Positions 27,301-35,206 of a DNA stretch of 64,000 nt are shown here, piece by piece (the first letter of the stretch is position 1; each line of letters begins with the position of its first letter). The position numbers and the translations under genes are program-made. The DNA lies in the NCBI RefSeq assembly GCF_004770055.1, contig NZ_RQEP01000005.1:310001-374000 (forward strand), in the 5' to 3' direction. The DNA comes from Leptospira semungkisensis (lineage in GTDB: Bacteria; Spirochaetota; Leptospiria; Leptospirales; Leptospiraceae). The notes beneath the pieces were generated by a model. It was given only the letters and a program-made list of their open reading frames with translations. It did no database searches and was not told the DNA's origin.

Positions 27301-30261
27301 TTCAAAGGTGGAGATGCCACCATTTCCAGAGAGCATGTATTCGATTATATTCGATTCGTAAAAGCTCCTTGGTCCCTGGTCTCGGATGAAGATGGAAAAA
27401 AACTGGAGGAAGAATTCAGAAAATCCTTCTCTGCACCGCTTCCTCTTCTTCCGGAAGAGATCGATCCTTTCCTATTCGAAAAAATCAAGAGCAAGCTGGA
27501 ATACTGGCAAAAGATCGGATCCATGAAAAGATTATTTTCCCCCGCACAAGGACATTATCTTTATCTAATGGAATCTAAAAAGGAAACCCAGTACATCCTA
27601 TTTTCTACGCTACCTTGCGAAGAGAAAAGAGAGATTACACGTCTAGATCTAGAAACAGTCTCCAAGAACGGAACCTGCATCCTACAGGGAGCGCAAGCAC
27701 TTCATAAATCGGACATCTTCCGATTGGAAGTATTGGTAGGAAACCTGCAAGCTCCATTTGACCTAGGCTCCAAAGAAGAAGGAGTGTTAAATTATAATAA
27801 TATAATGGAATCCTCCAATTCAGTAATTCGGTTCTTTTTGCACGGAGTATATAGTCAGTTCACGATAGATTTTATCCCCAAGAGCTCTGAGAAATCCATG
27901 ACTCTTTCCTTCTTCTTTAAAGAAGGAAAATTGAGAATGGACATAGCTCATCCAAACGACCCTAGATTTCCATACTGCCAAAGTACGGACCCGAAAGACT
28001 TAACTGTGTTCCAAAAAGGAAAATGGCCTTTAGAATGTTGGGTCGAGGAAACCTTCGATCGAAACACTGCGAAAGAAATCTTCGTACCGAATGCGGACGG
28101 TTTACTTAGAAAAAATCCTAAAACAGGAATCGAAGAAGAGCATAAACCGGGAGCCAAGATCTTTGAAGGAAAGATCGGCGGAAAACCTGCATTATGCTTT
28201 TTTAAAGATTCCAGAGTAGCCGGAGGAGCAACAGGAGATTTAGAAGGAAGAAAATATCTCGCTGCCGCATACTACGCCTACCGCAAAGATATTCCGTTGT
28301 ATATATGGAATGACGGAGCTGGAGCAAATATCAAGGAAGGTATGGTCGCCTTAAACAGAGCAGCAGAAGGATTCTTCATGAATTCTTTATTAACCTCTTT
28401 GTCAGAAGCTTCCGAATTCAGAGCAGCAATAGAATCTCATCCAGATCCGGTCTTAAGAGATATATGCTTACAGATGGAGCGTGCCTACGGAGCGGAATTC
28501 AAGAAATATGATTCAGGAGAAAGGCCTAAGCATTGCTTCATAACGGCTGTCGGGATCGGTTCTTCCACCGGGCTGGATGTATACGGATCTTCTCAAGCAT
28601 CTTTGCAACTTTTGTTAAACGAAGATGAATCCTATAGAGTGCTTACAGGATCCTCCGTAATCGAGTCTGTAACGGGAGAGAAGTTTACAAACTATGAGAT
28701 CGGTGGAGCAAGGATCATGGGACAAGCGACTGGAACCGTCGATTTTGTCGCGAATGATAAGGTCCAGCTCATCTGGTACATTCGTCGTATCCAAGAATCT
28801 TTGTTGGGAGACGAACCTTCTAAGAAAGAAAGAACATCTAAAACGATCCATGAAGAATCGAATGTCTTGGATGAGAATGAGCTCTTTCAAAATTCGGATA
28901 ACGGCTTCTTCTTACCCATTAAAGAAAACTACTCCGGCTCAGGCTCTCTTGTCTCCGGATTGATTCGATTGGGAGAAAGCTCAGTTCTTGCAATGGGTCC
29001 TCGCACGATTTACGGATTTCATTCCCTACCTTGTATTATCAAGGCAAAGGAATCGGTACGGATCGCGGAGAAGACGAATTCGAATCTTCTTCTTATCTAT
29101 GGAAACAGATGGTTCAGAAGTTCTCACTTGGACGATTATGATTCCTTAAGACCAAGAAGGGATTTTCAAAAGTCGTTGCAAGACTTCCAAGGAACCTGTC
29201 TGCATTTCGTAAAGAATTCTTCCGGACTTAGGATCCCAGAACTTGCATCCGGAGCAGATGTTTGGTTGCTCTTAGAACCGAATGAGAAGATGGGACCAAG
29301 TGCTCAAAAGGAATTTGCAAATAAGAAACGTTGGGCAACTTTCACTGCCAAGAATGAAACGGAAGCATATCAGATTATTAGAAAATTCTTTTCTTTGATG
29401 ACTCACAGAGAGATCCAAGATCCGAATTCAAATTCGGCTCCTATCCAACTTCCCTCCGAAACAAATGTGCCTTACGATATGAAGGAAGAGATCGTTCTCA
29501 AGATATTCGATCCTGATACATTCTTGGAATTCGGAGAATGGGATCTAGGATCAAGCTTGATCACCGGGATCGGAAGGGTCCAAGGAAAAACGGTAGCGAT
29601 CATCGCGGATCAACCCAAAGGAGGAGGATCTCCCGACGCACCAGGAACGGAAAAATTCAGAGTATTCACAGAGTTTGCAAACAAACACAAGTTACCGTTG
29701 CTCATGATTTCCGATGCGCCAGGCTTCGTGCCCGGCACCAAGCAAGAACGTTTGAGAATACAGCAGATCGGTGGAGAGTCCTTGGATGTAAATGTTCTCT
29801 CCAAGATTCCAGTAGTCTCGATAGTCTTACGACAGAATTACGGGGGAAGACAGATCCATGCATTCAGCGGGTTCTTAAGACCAGGCATCGCTTACTATTC
29901 GTTAGCTGATGCGATCCTCGCAGTAATGGGAGCAAATTCCGCGTTCGATCTTTTCCAAGGAGCAAAGATATCTTCTCTTCGTAAGGAAGGAAAGAATGAA
30001 GAGATCGAGAATATACGTACAGAATTCTTTGGTGCCTTTGTTCAGAAATCAAGAGCAGATGCAGATGCAAAAAATACGGGAGTCTTGGACGGAGTCTTTT
30101 CTTCCGTTTCGAATCTAAGGGAAAGCATTCTACAAGGATTAGAAGAAGCCGATCAAAAGATCGGATCCTGGAAGAAGACTCGAGAAAAATACTCCAAGGG
30201 AGAAGTGTATCGGAATAATTCAGGAAAGGATGAGGACTGGAGAGACCTTATCCTTCCCTAA
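24355..30261 (+). CDS. Single-chain acetyl/acyl-CoA carboxylase (BC-BCCP-central-CT)
   Basis: A 1968-residue biotin enzyme that combines parts usually split among several bacterial proteins. The biotin carboxylase (about 58-510) has VLVANRGEIAKR, the ATP-grasp loop GGGGKGMVVV, AVQRRNQKVVEE and EMNTRLQVEYPVTDQ. The biotin carrier has VISAMKMETVL with Lys693 as the biotinylation site. About 530 residues of unrecognised central region follow. The carboxyltransferase N-half (from about 1250) has VAGGATGDLEGRKYLAAAYY and the C-half (from about 1720) has KGGGSPDAPGTEKFRVF and QNYGGRQIHAFSGF. The order and size are close to eukaryotic acetyl-CoA carboxylase. Beside a type I synthase the expected substrate is acetyl-CoA, giving malonyl-CoA; propionyl- or longer acyl-CoA is possible. 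Start ATG has AGGAG upstream, 10 bases after acpS. A strong terminator ends the operon. Confidence 0.93.
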   Translation: MIPTRKPEPESVIEGILSLPEIEAVIRELKILNPNRSESNEELPERKGKLKKVLVANRGEIAKRFFLALREEGIRSVAVVTDPDKEQSWYESADEIIYIGESDRYSNSKTIIAATLLSDANAVYPGYGFLSEDYRFVEALEEASAIYNKNIIFMGPKALVMRKVGNKLDARKLALENGIPLLQGSGPITGGIDIAVQEAERIGYPIMIKLDSGGGGKGMVVVRNSKELLPAIESAVRIGVQSYGNGTYFFEKYVERPAHFEVQIFNSTAVGIRKCAVQRRNQKVVEESGETFLDDRTLLQLLSSAEKIAHISGYSEGCAAGTVEFLLDSETGNFGFLEMNTRLQVEYPVTDQSLGIDLAKWQILYFDGREQEIPYESVIRRRFADRNHSIQCRIYAEDPFQNYSPSPGKIKDIELPTFNGVRCDFGFRKGDRVLGDYDPMIGKLITTGTTREEALLRMERALSDLYIRGITTNIEQLVKLVRDELFRSGRYDNRILIDHEELTRPDSGSEEEGAIFCSLAECILSSENDVKRSFRDRDLPKLLHSQESEYASYQYDLRSEYKSYKVRLFKVSISTYQVLLNGKDCGRINFSISGDATEEFLIEYSGRSIPVRIDRRPSFHLVRFLDRQGKLRYLRFSVLSGNKNSNQSSEGILRSPFQGTFVKICNDPQTQEVWKEGAFVEEGNPILVISAMKMETVLTAPSSGKLTYLIEHGETNKLIRGVTASGMVLGKGFGEGEILAKIETADSKGKEEDSEIYNAQEGNLWEALPYLSSESSVQAATMPSLVQSGSDLRSLFRSWIFGTFREQDAVEKIEIILSQLPFLKVNELEKKAWGNFFIDILKFHVLVRRIFSSDPGTKFSHYGEVHRLLSEWDTEGYNPPKTTKKLLSNTFHYYGVKPWSPLRRTKEQKEAFLFLVRAYANLREGKEIFATLLESLSVYAPPTPSIDLALNGILYLEEREKETSLEKTVRRILAARGNRPQKFKGGDATISREHVFDYIRFVKAPWSLVSDEDGKKLEEEFRKSFSAPLPLLPEEIDPFLFEKIKSKLEYWQKIGSMKRLFSPAQGHYLYLMESKKETQYILFSTLPCEEKREITRLDLETVSKNGTCILQGAQALHKSDIFRLEVLVGNLQAPFDLGSKEEGVLNYNNIMESSNSVIRFFLHGVYSQFTIDFIPKSSEKSMTLSFFFKEGKLRMDIAHPNDPRFPYCQSTDPKDLTVFQKGKWPLECWVEETFDRNTAKEIFVPNADGLLRKNPKTGIEEEHKPGAKIFEGKIGGKPALCFFKDSRVAGGATGDLEGRKYLAAAYYAYRKDIPLYIWNDGAGANIKEGMVALNRAAEGFFMNSLLTSLSEASEFRAAIESHPDPVLRDICLQMERAYGAEFKKYDSGERPKHCFITAVGIGSSTGLDVYGSSQASLQLLLNEDESYRVLTGSSVIESVTGEKFTNYEIGGARIMGQATGTVDFVANDKVQLIWYIRRIQESLLGDEPSKKERTSKTIHEESNVLDENELFQNSDNGFFLPIKENYSGSGSLVSGLIRLGESSVLAMGPRTIYGFHSLPCIIKAKESVRIAEKTNSNLLLIYGNRWFRSSHLDDYDSLRPRRDFQKSLQDFQGTCLHFVKNSSGLRIPELASGADVWLLLEPNEKMGPSAQKEFANKKRWATFTAKNETEAYQIIRKFFSLMTHREIQDPNSNSAPIQLPSETNVPYDMKEEIVLKIFDPDTFLEFGEWDLGSSLITGIGRVQGKTVAIIADQPKGGGSPDAPGTEKFRVFTEFANKHKLPLLMISDAPGFVPGTKQERLRIQQIGGESLDVNVLSKIPVVSIVLRQNYGGRQIHAFSGFLRPGIAYYSLADAILAVMGANSAFDLFQGAKISSLRKEGKNEEIENIRTEFFGAFVQKSRADADAKNTGVLDGVFSSVSNLRESILQGLEEADQKIGSWKKTREKYSKGEVYRNNSGKDEDWRDLILP

Positions 30262-30281
30262 ATTCTCTTCTTGCATTTGAA

Positions 30282-30311
30282 AAGGAGTTCGGCCTTAGGC
30301 CGAAGCTCCTT
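30282..30311. terminator. Terminator shared by the fatty acid synthase operon and the convergent phosphatase gene
   Basis: A long stem, AAGGAG-TTCGGCC-TTA-GGCCGAA-G-CTCCTT with one bulged base, lies 20 bases after the carboxylase stop. TTACCTTTTT follows on the plus strand and TTTTCAAA on the minus strand. Confidence 0.85.
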
Positions 30312-33285
30312 ACCTTTTTCGGATAGCGATCATCGCAATATCATCAGAGAGTTGAGAGAAGCCGGACTTGCCCAATCCTTGTTGAGTGTGAGCTTCCACA
30401 TCCGTTACTATTGTTTGGATCAACTCTTCTGGACGCTTTTCTCCGTTTGCTTGTAAGAGCTTTGCCAATCTTTCTTTCGTGTACATCTCCGAGCTGGGGC
30501 TTCTCGCCTCGTCCAAACCATCGGTATATTCGAAAAAAACATCTCCCGAATCCAAAGTAAGGACCCTTCTCTCGATCGTAGTCTCGAAGAAATCATTATC
30601 ATCCATTCCGATCGGAAGTCCTCCTGCAGGAAGCTCCTTGATCTTCTTATCCGAAGCATCGTAGAAGAGCGGCTTAACGTGTCCGGCTGAGATGTATTCC
30701 AGCTTAGAGGTATTGGAATCGAAAATAGATAAGAAGAACGTAATAAAGATATGATCCGGAGTATCCTCATACAAATAGCCGTTCGCTTCTAAAAGGATCT
30801 TTTTCAGATCTCTTTCTCCTTTTCTAAGAATGGCGCGAATCTGAGCCCTAAATAAGGCCATTACGATCGCAGGTCCTACCCCATGATTGGAAACGTCCCC
30901 GATACAAATCGCGATCTTTCCGCCGCCAAGCTCGATAAAATCGTAGTAATCCCCGCCCACTCCGGTCATCGCCTTGTAAAAGGCACCGAATTCGACGTAA
31001 TCATTCAGACTCGACGGAAGTTTTTCAGGAAGAAGTCTCTTCTGGATCTCTTCTGCAGCGAGAAGTTCTCCTTTCATTTCCTCTCTTTCTTTCAAGCCGT
31101 GAACCATATTGTTCAATGACTCACTCAAGACGCCTATCTCATCATAACCTGCAGGAGGAAATTCTACTTCTAGATTTCCTTCTCCTATAGTCTCAGCATT
31201 TCTACTAATGACTCGGATCCTGCGGACCATAAGCCAGGCCAAGCCGTACGCCAATAATATTGCAGCTATTCCGATGATCCCTGTATATCGGACCATCTCC
31301 TCTCGATTGCCCCTCATCTGACGGATCCCTTCGGTCCTATCTATTAGAATAATATTATATCCTAATAAGTCTTTGCGAAGAAGGTCATAGATCAGTCCTT
31401 TTCCAGCCTCATCCCCTGGAGCCACAAGAGGAGTAGAATCTAAGTCCCACATGACTTCCTCTGCCTCGCTCCTACTTCTGACCAAGATCCCGGAATCCCA
31501 AGAAACTCCTCTGGCCTTAGGCAGATCCGTTTCCGAATTTCCGGAGAGTATCCACTCCCTAAGAAGCTTCCATTTGGCTCGGACTGCTTTGCGCTCATTC
31601 TCGTCCTTATAATATTTGCGAATTCCGGAAGGTCCTGCTTTGAACGGAATGAATGCGAAGTCTTCTAGGGCAGCCTCTCTCAAACCGTAAAATGCGTCCT
31701 CCGCCTTTCTATCTAAGAAAAAGCTCCAATCCCCTTTTGTAGAATCCATTCGTATTAAAGAATCTTTATATTCTTCTAAAAGGATCTCTAAACTTCTTAT
31801 CTTCTCCTGGATCTCTTCCGGGGATTTTTTATTCTCCCCTTCTTTCGGAGGAAGTTTCAGCATTTTCTCCCATTCTAAGATGTCCTTTCCTGTATCAGTG
31901 ATCTTTTTCTTTAAGCCGTCGTGATCCTCGTCCCATTTCTTTTCGGCTTTTTTAAAATCGGAAGAATACGGCTGGAGTTGTTCCAGCTTTGTATCGCGCT
32001 TCTTCAACATTTGGCGATATGCTGAGGCTAAATTTCTAAAATCCTTGTCTGCAGAAGGTTTTGCCTTTCCGTCCTTTCGCAACTCATTCATTCTCGCCTT
32101 CAACTTCTGTGCAATGTCCGCAATTTCAGCCGAGATTTTCTGATCTTCTTCTAGGTATTTTTTCCAATCACCTTCGTTAGAAGCGATTTCTTCCGCGAGG
32201 GCTCTGGATCTTTCTGCAGTACTTGGGTTTCTGAATACTGGCCGATATACTACTTCGTACTGGCGCCCACCTACTTCGTAACTTTCCGGTTCGGATTTAT
32301 TCTGTATAACTTCCAACACATCGGTTTCTCCGAAGAGGCCCTTGCGGCTTTCCACATAATCCGCCTGGCTAAATAGCTTCTTTCCCGTTTCAGAGCTTTG
32401 GGAGAATAGAAGACCAGTATCTAAGGTTTCTTTTCCCAATCTATCATATGCTAAAATTCTAATTTTATCCGGTAGAAGACCTAGAGAAGAAATCCTATCT
32501 TTGAATGAACCTCTAAAGAAATTCTGGAGCGCTTTCGTAAGAGCAGTCTCTCCGATTGCCGCCTTCTTCTCTCCATCCGGGATCGCCTTTTCGGAAGCCT
32601 TTCTTTCCTTATCCAGCTTCTCTTTGTCTGTCTGGTAGGTTTTCTTTTTCTTTGGATCGAGATCCGGCTTGGCAATCTCCGCATCCAAGAATTTTACTTC
32701 TTCGTCAATCTCTTCGATCCGTGTTTTTGCACTCTCCGAACTAATCCTTGCAGAAGCTGTCCTTTCTGCGATCGCTCTTATCTTATCGTATACCGGCCCA
32801 TCTATAGGAGATCCATTCTCTTTTCTTAATTCGTTGCGGACCTTAGACTCGAATTCACTGATCTCTTTTTCGGAAAGATAGCGAGTGAAATATGTATCTA
32901 CGGATTTATATACATTCCCTCTTTTTACATTCAATCCGATGGATTGACCGAATGCTTTCAACGCTCCGAAGAGACCGCCTTCTTTTTGAACGACAGTCCT
33001 CTTGAACTTACTCAGTTGCTTCTTCTTTTCCTTAACTCGGATCTTAAACTCTTCTACCAAGATCATACTTCGGCTGAGATTCTCAAGATCCAGAACGACA
33101 GAGTTCACATATTCCAGAGGAGGTTTCAGCTCGGACTCCAGCTTTTCTTCCAAAGCTTTTGTCTGCTGAGAATAATGAATTGCGGAAGTAAAACCTAGGA
33201 TCGCGATAACTAAAGCCGCGGTGAAGAAGGAGAGCTTTGCCCGTATTCCGGGTAAAACAGCCCTAAGAAATTTGTTTTTGATCAT
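30310..33285 (-). CDS. Membrane-bound PP2C/SpoIIE-type serine phosphatase (RsbU-like) with HAMP domain
   Basis: A membrane helix at about residues 18-36 is followed by a large extracytoplasmic region of about 600 residues, mostly charged and coiled-coil (many EKKK and KLEQL-like stretches). A second helix near 660-690 leads into a HAMP domain (RRIRVISRNAETIGEGNLEV) and a PP2C-like phosphatase: AAEEIQKRLLPEKLP, GVGGDYYDF near 776, and IGDVSNHGVGPAIVMAL, with the late motif SGDVFFEYTDGLDEA. Such enzymes dephosphorylate an anti-anti-sigma (STAS) protein in partner-switching circuits. A kinase and a STAS protein are encoded just upstream on the same strand (1 and 10 bases apart), so this is the output phosphatase of that module, driven by a periplasmic signal. 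Confidence 0.92.
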   Translation of the reverse strand: MIKNKFLRAVLPGIRAKLSFFTAALVIAILGFTSAIHYSQQTKALEEKLESELKPPLEYVNSVVLDLENLSRSMILVEEFKIRVKEKKKQLSKFKRTVVQKEGGLFGALKAFGQSIGLNVKRGNVYKSVDTYFTRYLSEKEISEFESKVRNELRKENGSPIDGPVYDKIRAIAERTASARISSESAKTRIEEIDEEVKFLDAEIAKPDLDPKKKKTYQTDKEKLDKERKASEKAIPDGEKKAAIGETALTKALQNFFRGSFKDRISSLGLLPDKIRILAYDRLGKETLDTGLLFSQSSETGKKLFSQADYVESRKGLFGETDVLEVIQNKSEPESYEVGGRQYEVVYRPVFRNPSTAERSRALAEEIASNEGDWKKYLEEDQKISAEIADIAQKLKARMNELRKDGKAKPSADKDFRNLASAYRQMLKKRDTKLEQLQPYSSDFKKAEKKWDEDHDGLKKKITDTGKDILEWEKMLKLPPKEGENKKSPEEIQEKIRSLEILLEEYKDSLIRMDSTKGDWSFFLDRKAEDAFYGLREAALEDFAFIPFKAGPSGIRKYYKDENERKAVRAKWKLLREWILSGNSETDLPKARGVSWDSGILVRSRSEAEEVMWDLDSTPLVAPGDEAGKGLIYDLLRKDLLGYNIILIDRTEGIRQMRGNREEMVRYTGIIGIAAILLAYGLAWLMVRRIRVISRNAETIGEGNLEVEFPPAGYDEIGVLSESLNNMVHGLKEREEMKGELLAAEEIQKRLLPEKLPSSLNDYVEFGAFYKAMTGVGGDYYDFIELGGGKIAICIGDVSNHGVGPAIVMALFRAQIRAILRKGERDLKKILLEANGYLYEDTPDHIFITFFLSIFDSNTSKLEYISAGHVKPLFYDASDKKIKELPAGGLPIGMDDNDFFETTIERRVLTLDSGDVFFEYTDGLDEARSPSSEMYTKERLAKLLQANGEKRPEELIQTIVTDVEAHTQQGLGKSGFSQLSDDIAMIAIRKR

Positions 33286-33286
33286 C

Positions 33287-33709
33287 TTATTCTCTCGTGT
33301 GGATCAGAGTAAGTTTATTGCGCGGAGGGTTTTTCAGACGTTGGTAACGGACTACCATGATCTTCTTAATAGAACGTAAGCCGAAACCTCCGTCCGCTCC
33401 GCTTTCGTATAATTCCTTCCAGGTTTCGCTTTTTTCTTTAGTAGGATCGAAGGGAATTCCCTCATCTAAAATGGAGAATTTCCAACTTCGTTTATTCTTC
33501 TTCATTCTAAGTTCTATCTTAGAATGATTCGGCTCAGAGAAGCCATGTTCTATCACGTTCGTCATCGCCTCGTCTAAGCAGAAGACAATCCTGCCTTTCA
33601 CGATATCCGCACATTCCTCTCCCAAAAATTCGCGAACCTCGCTGCGAATTTTGGATAACTCGTCCAGATCGACAGAGTATAACTGGATTTTTTCCTGAGA
33701 GGGATCCAT
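33287..33709 (-). CDS. RsbW-like anti-sigma serine kinase (HATPase)
   Basis: A compact 140-residue GHKL ATPase. The N box is DEAMTNVIEHGF, the G1 box ILDEGIPFDP and the G2-like segment ADGGFGLRSIKKIM. It lacks the His-phosphorylation domain of histidine kinases, as expected of RsbW/SpoIIAB proteins that phosphorylate a STAS partner and bind a sigma factor or another target. It sits between the STAS gene and the PP2C phosphatase gene, with 1 base to the latter. No sigma factor is in the operon, so the final target is unknown. Confidence 0.9.
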   Translation of the reverse strand: MDPSQEKIQLYSVDLDELSKIRSEVREFLGEECADIVKGRIVFCLDEAMTNVIEHGFSEPNHSKIELRMKKNKRSWKFSILDEGIPFDPTKEKSETWKELYESGADGGFGLRSIKKIMVVRYQRLKNPPRNKLTLIHTRE

Positions 33710-33719
33710 TGTGCGGATC

Positions 33720-34061
33720 TTATACTCCGCCGATAGCGTCGTCTAAGGTCGGAAAGATCCTGACTTTTTTGGTGAAGTACATGAGCTCCATCGTATCCTT
33801 TACTTCCTTTTTCAGGCTGCAGAATACGATCTCTCCGGACTTCTCCTTTAAGAACTTTTGGATCGAGTTCAATACTCCGATTCCTGCCGACGCGATATAA
33901 GTCAACGCAGCACAATCGCAGATGATCGTCTTGATCCCATTTCCGACAGCAGCTTCTAACTTGATCTTCAGATCCGGTGCAGTCTTTGCATCCAGTTCGC
34001 CAGCGACCTTAAGAATTAATTTGCTGCCTTCTACTTTTTCGTTAAATGTGAGATTTGCCAT
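33720..34061 (-). CDS. STAS-domain anti-sigma factor antagonist (RsbV/SpoIIAA-like)
   Basis: The 113-residue protein is a single STAS domain: VAGELDAKTAPDLKIKLE and TIICDCAALTYIASAGIGVL. The Ser in YIASAGIG is the usual phosphorylation site of the kinase, removed by the phosphatase. Its ATG overlaps the stop of the helical protein upstream as TAATG at 34059-34063, so the genes are translationally coupled. Confidence 0.92.
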   Translation of the reverse strand: MANLTFNEKVEGSKLILKVAGELDAKTAPDLKIKLEAAVGNGIKTIICDCAALTYIASAGIGVLNSIQKFLKEKSGEIVFCSLKKEVKDTMELMYFTKKVRIFPTLDDAIGGV

Positions 34062-34984
34062 TACACACCCTTCCTTAATTCTTTCATTAAATCTTTCGCT
34101 TGGATGATTCCGTAAAGTTTCCTTTCTAGAGTATCTATCTCATAATAATATTTTATGTTAGGATCCCCTTCAAAGATATGCGCATATTTTCTGATCCCTT
34201 GGATCGCCTTCTTCGCATTTCCTTCTAGAATTCCCTTGGTGATAGTATAATAGAGTTCTATCGCCAAAGAATCCTTAAGATTTTCCTTAAAGCCGTGCTC
34301 TCTCTTACTTAAAGCGTCCAAAAGATTTTCTACTTCTTGTTCGCTATATGTTTCCGAATCGCTATAATTCACAATATAACGAGAAAGTAATTTTTTGCAC
34401 CGGATCAGGTTATTCACCTTTGCAGCAGATAGAATCTGCTGATAAAGATTATGGACTTCAGAGTCCAAATAAACCTTCTGCCGAGTGCCGTCCAATTTAA
34501 CCGGTTCGAATGCGGATTTCAATTCTTCTTTAGAAAAGTTTTTGATCGAATCCTCGAATAATTTCTCGTTATTACTGCTGGTTAATTTAGCAAATTCTTT
34601 TAAAGGTTTTTCTAAAACAGCTACGAACTCTAACGCTTCCTGAGAAAAAGCTATATTCTGTACTTCTTGGATCTTTTCCAGAAAGAAAATGCATGAATCG
34701 CCTAGAGCAGAGAGACTTTCCTGAATAGCTTGCGAAACCAGTCGTTTGCAATGATGTGGGATCGTATGTAAATAGGAAGGATTCAACGAATCTTCCTGGA
34801 TCTTATCGATCATCTTACTCGCAGCAAGTGCGGAATGCGATTTTTCTTTTTCCCAGCCCGCGTAAATGAAAGGATCATATAGAAACTTTCTAAAATTCTT
34901 TTTGCCGGACATGGCAAGAAGGCGGATGGTTTTTACGAATTCCTGTGCGAGATCCTGAGGTATTGAAGTTCTTTTTTCGGCCAT
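34061..34984 (-). CDS. Unrecognised helical protein, first gene of the partner-switching operon
   Basis: A 307-residue protein without a signal peptide or membrane segment. It appears almost entirely alpha-helical and charged, with stretches such as QDLAQEFVKTIRLLAMSG near the start and EIDTLERKLYGIIQAKDLM at the end. I do not recognise a family. Tight coupling to the STAS, kinase and phosphatase genes suggests a role in the same circuit, possibly as the scaffold or as the target whose activity the circuit sets. That is inference from position only. A Cys-containing ALGDSCIFFLEKIQE helix in the middle and a Tyr/Ser-rich SRYIVNYSDSETYSEQEV segment are notable. Confidence 0.75.
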   Translation of the reverse strand: MAEKRTSIPQDLAQEFVKTIRLLAMSGKKNFRKFLYDPFIYAGWEKEKSHSALAASKMIDKIQEDSLNPSYLHTIPHHCKRLVSQAIQESLSALGDSCIFFLEKIQEVQNIAFSQEALEFVAVLEKPLKEFAKLTSSNNEKLFEDSIKNFSKEELKSAFEPVKLDGTRQKVYLDSEVHNLYQQILSAAKVNNLIRCKKLLSRYIVNYSDSETYSEQEVENLLDALSKREHGFKENLKDSLAIELYYTITKGILEGNAKKAIQGIRKYAHIFEGDPNIKYYYEIDTLERKLYGIIQAKDLMKELRKGV

Positions 34985-35206
34985 TGATAAAAGGATCTTT
35001 AGAACCCATTTGACTGGGTTTTTCGCCGATTTGAAACAATATGTTAGGCGAAATTTCGCTGTAGATCCAGAGCAGAATGTTTTACTATCCTATCAAAAAG
35101 CATAGCAAATTCCGAAGAAGGGACTGCGGTCTAAATCCTGAAATCGGACATAAGATCCGAACGAGTAGTAGCAAAATAGAAAGGAAACGTTTCGTATCAG
35201 GAAATT

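Noticed and set aside
35003..35023. Hairpin AACCCA/TGGGTT with a T-run on the plus strand
   Set aside because: It looks like a terminator, but no plus-strand gene ends there and the stem is only 6 bp. It may be chance or stop antisense RNA, so it is not listed as a feature.
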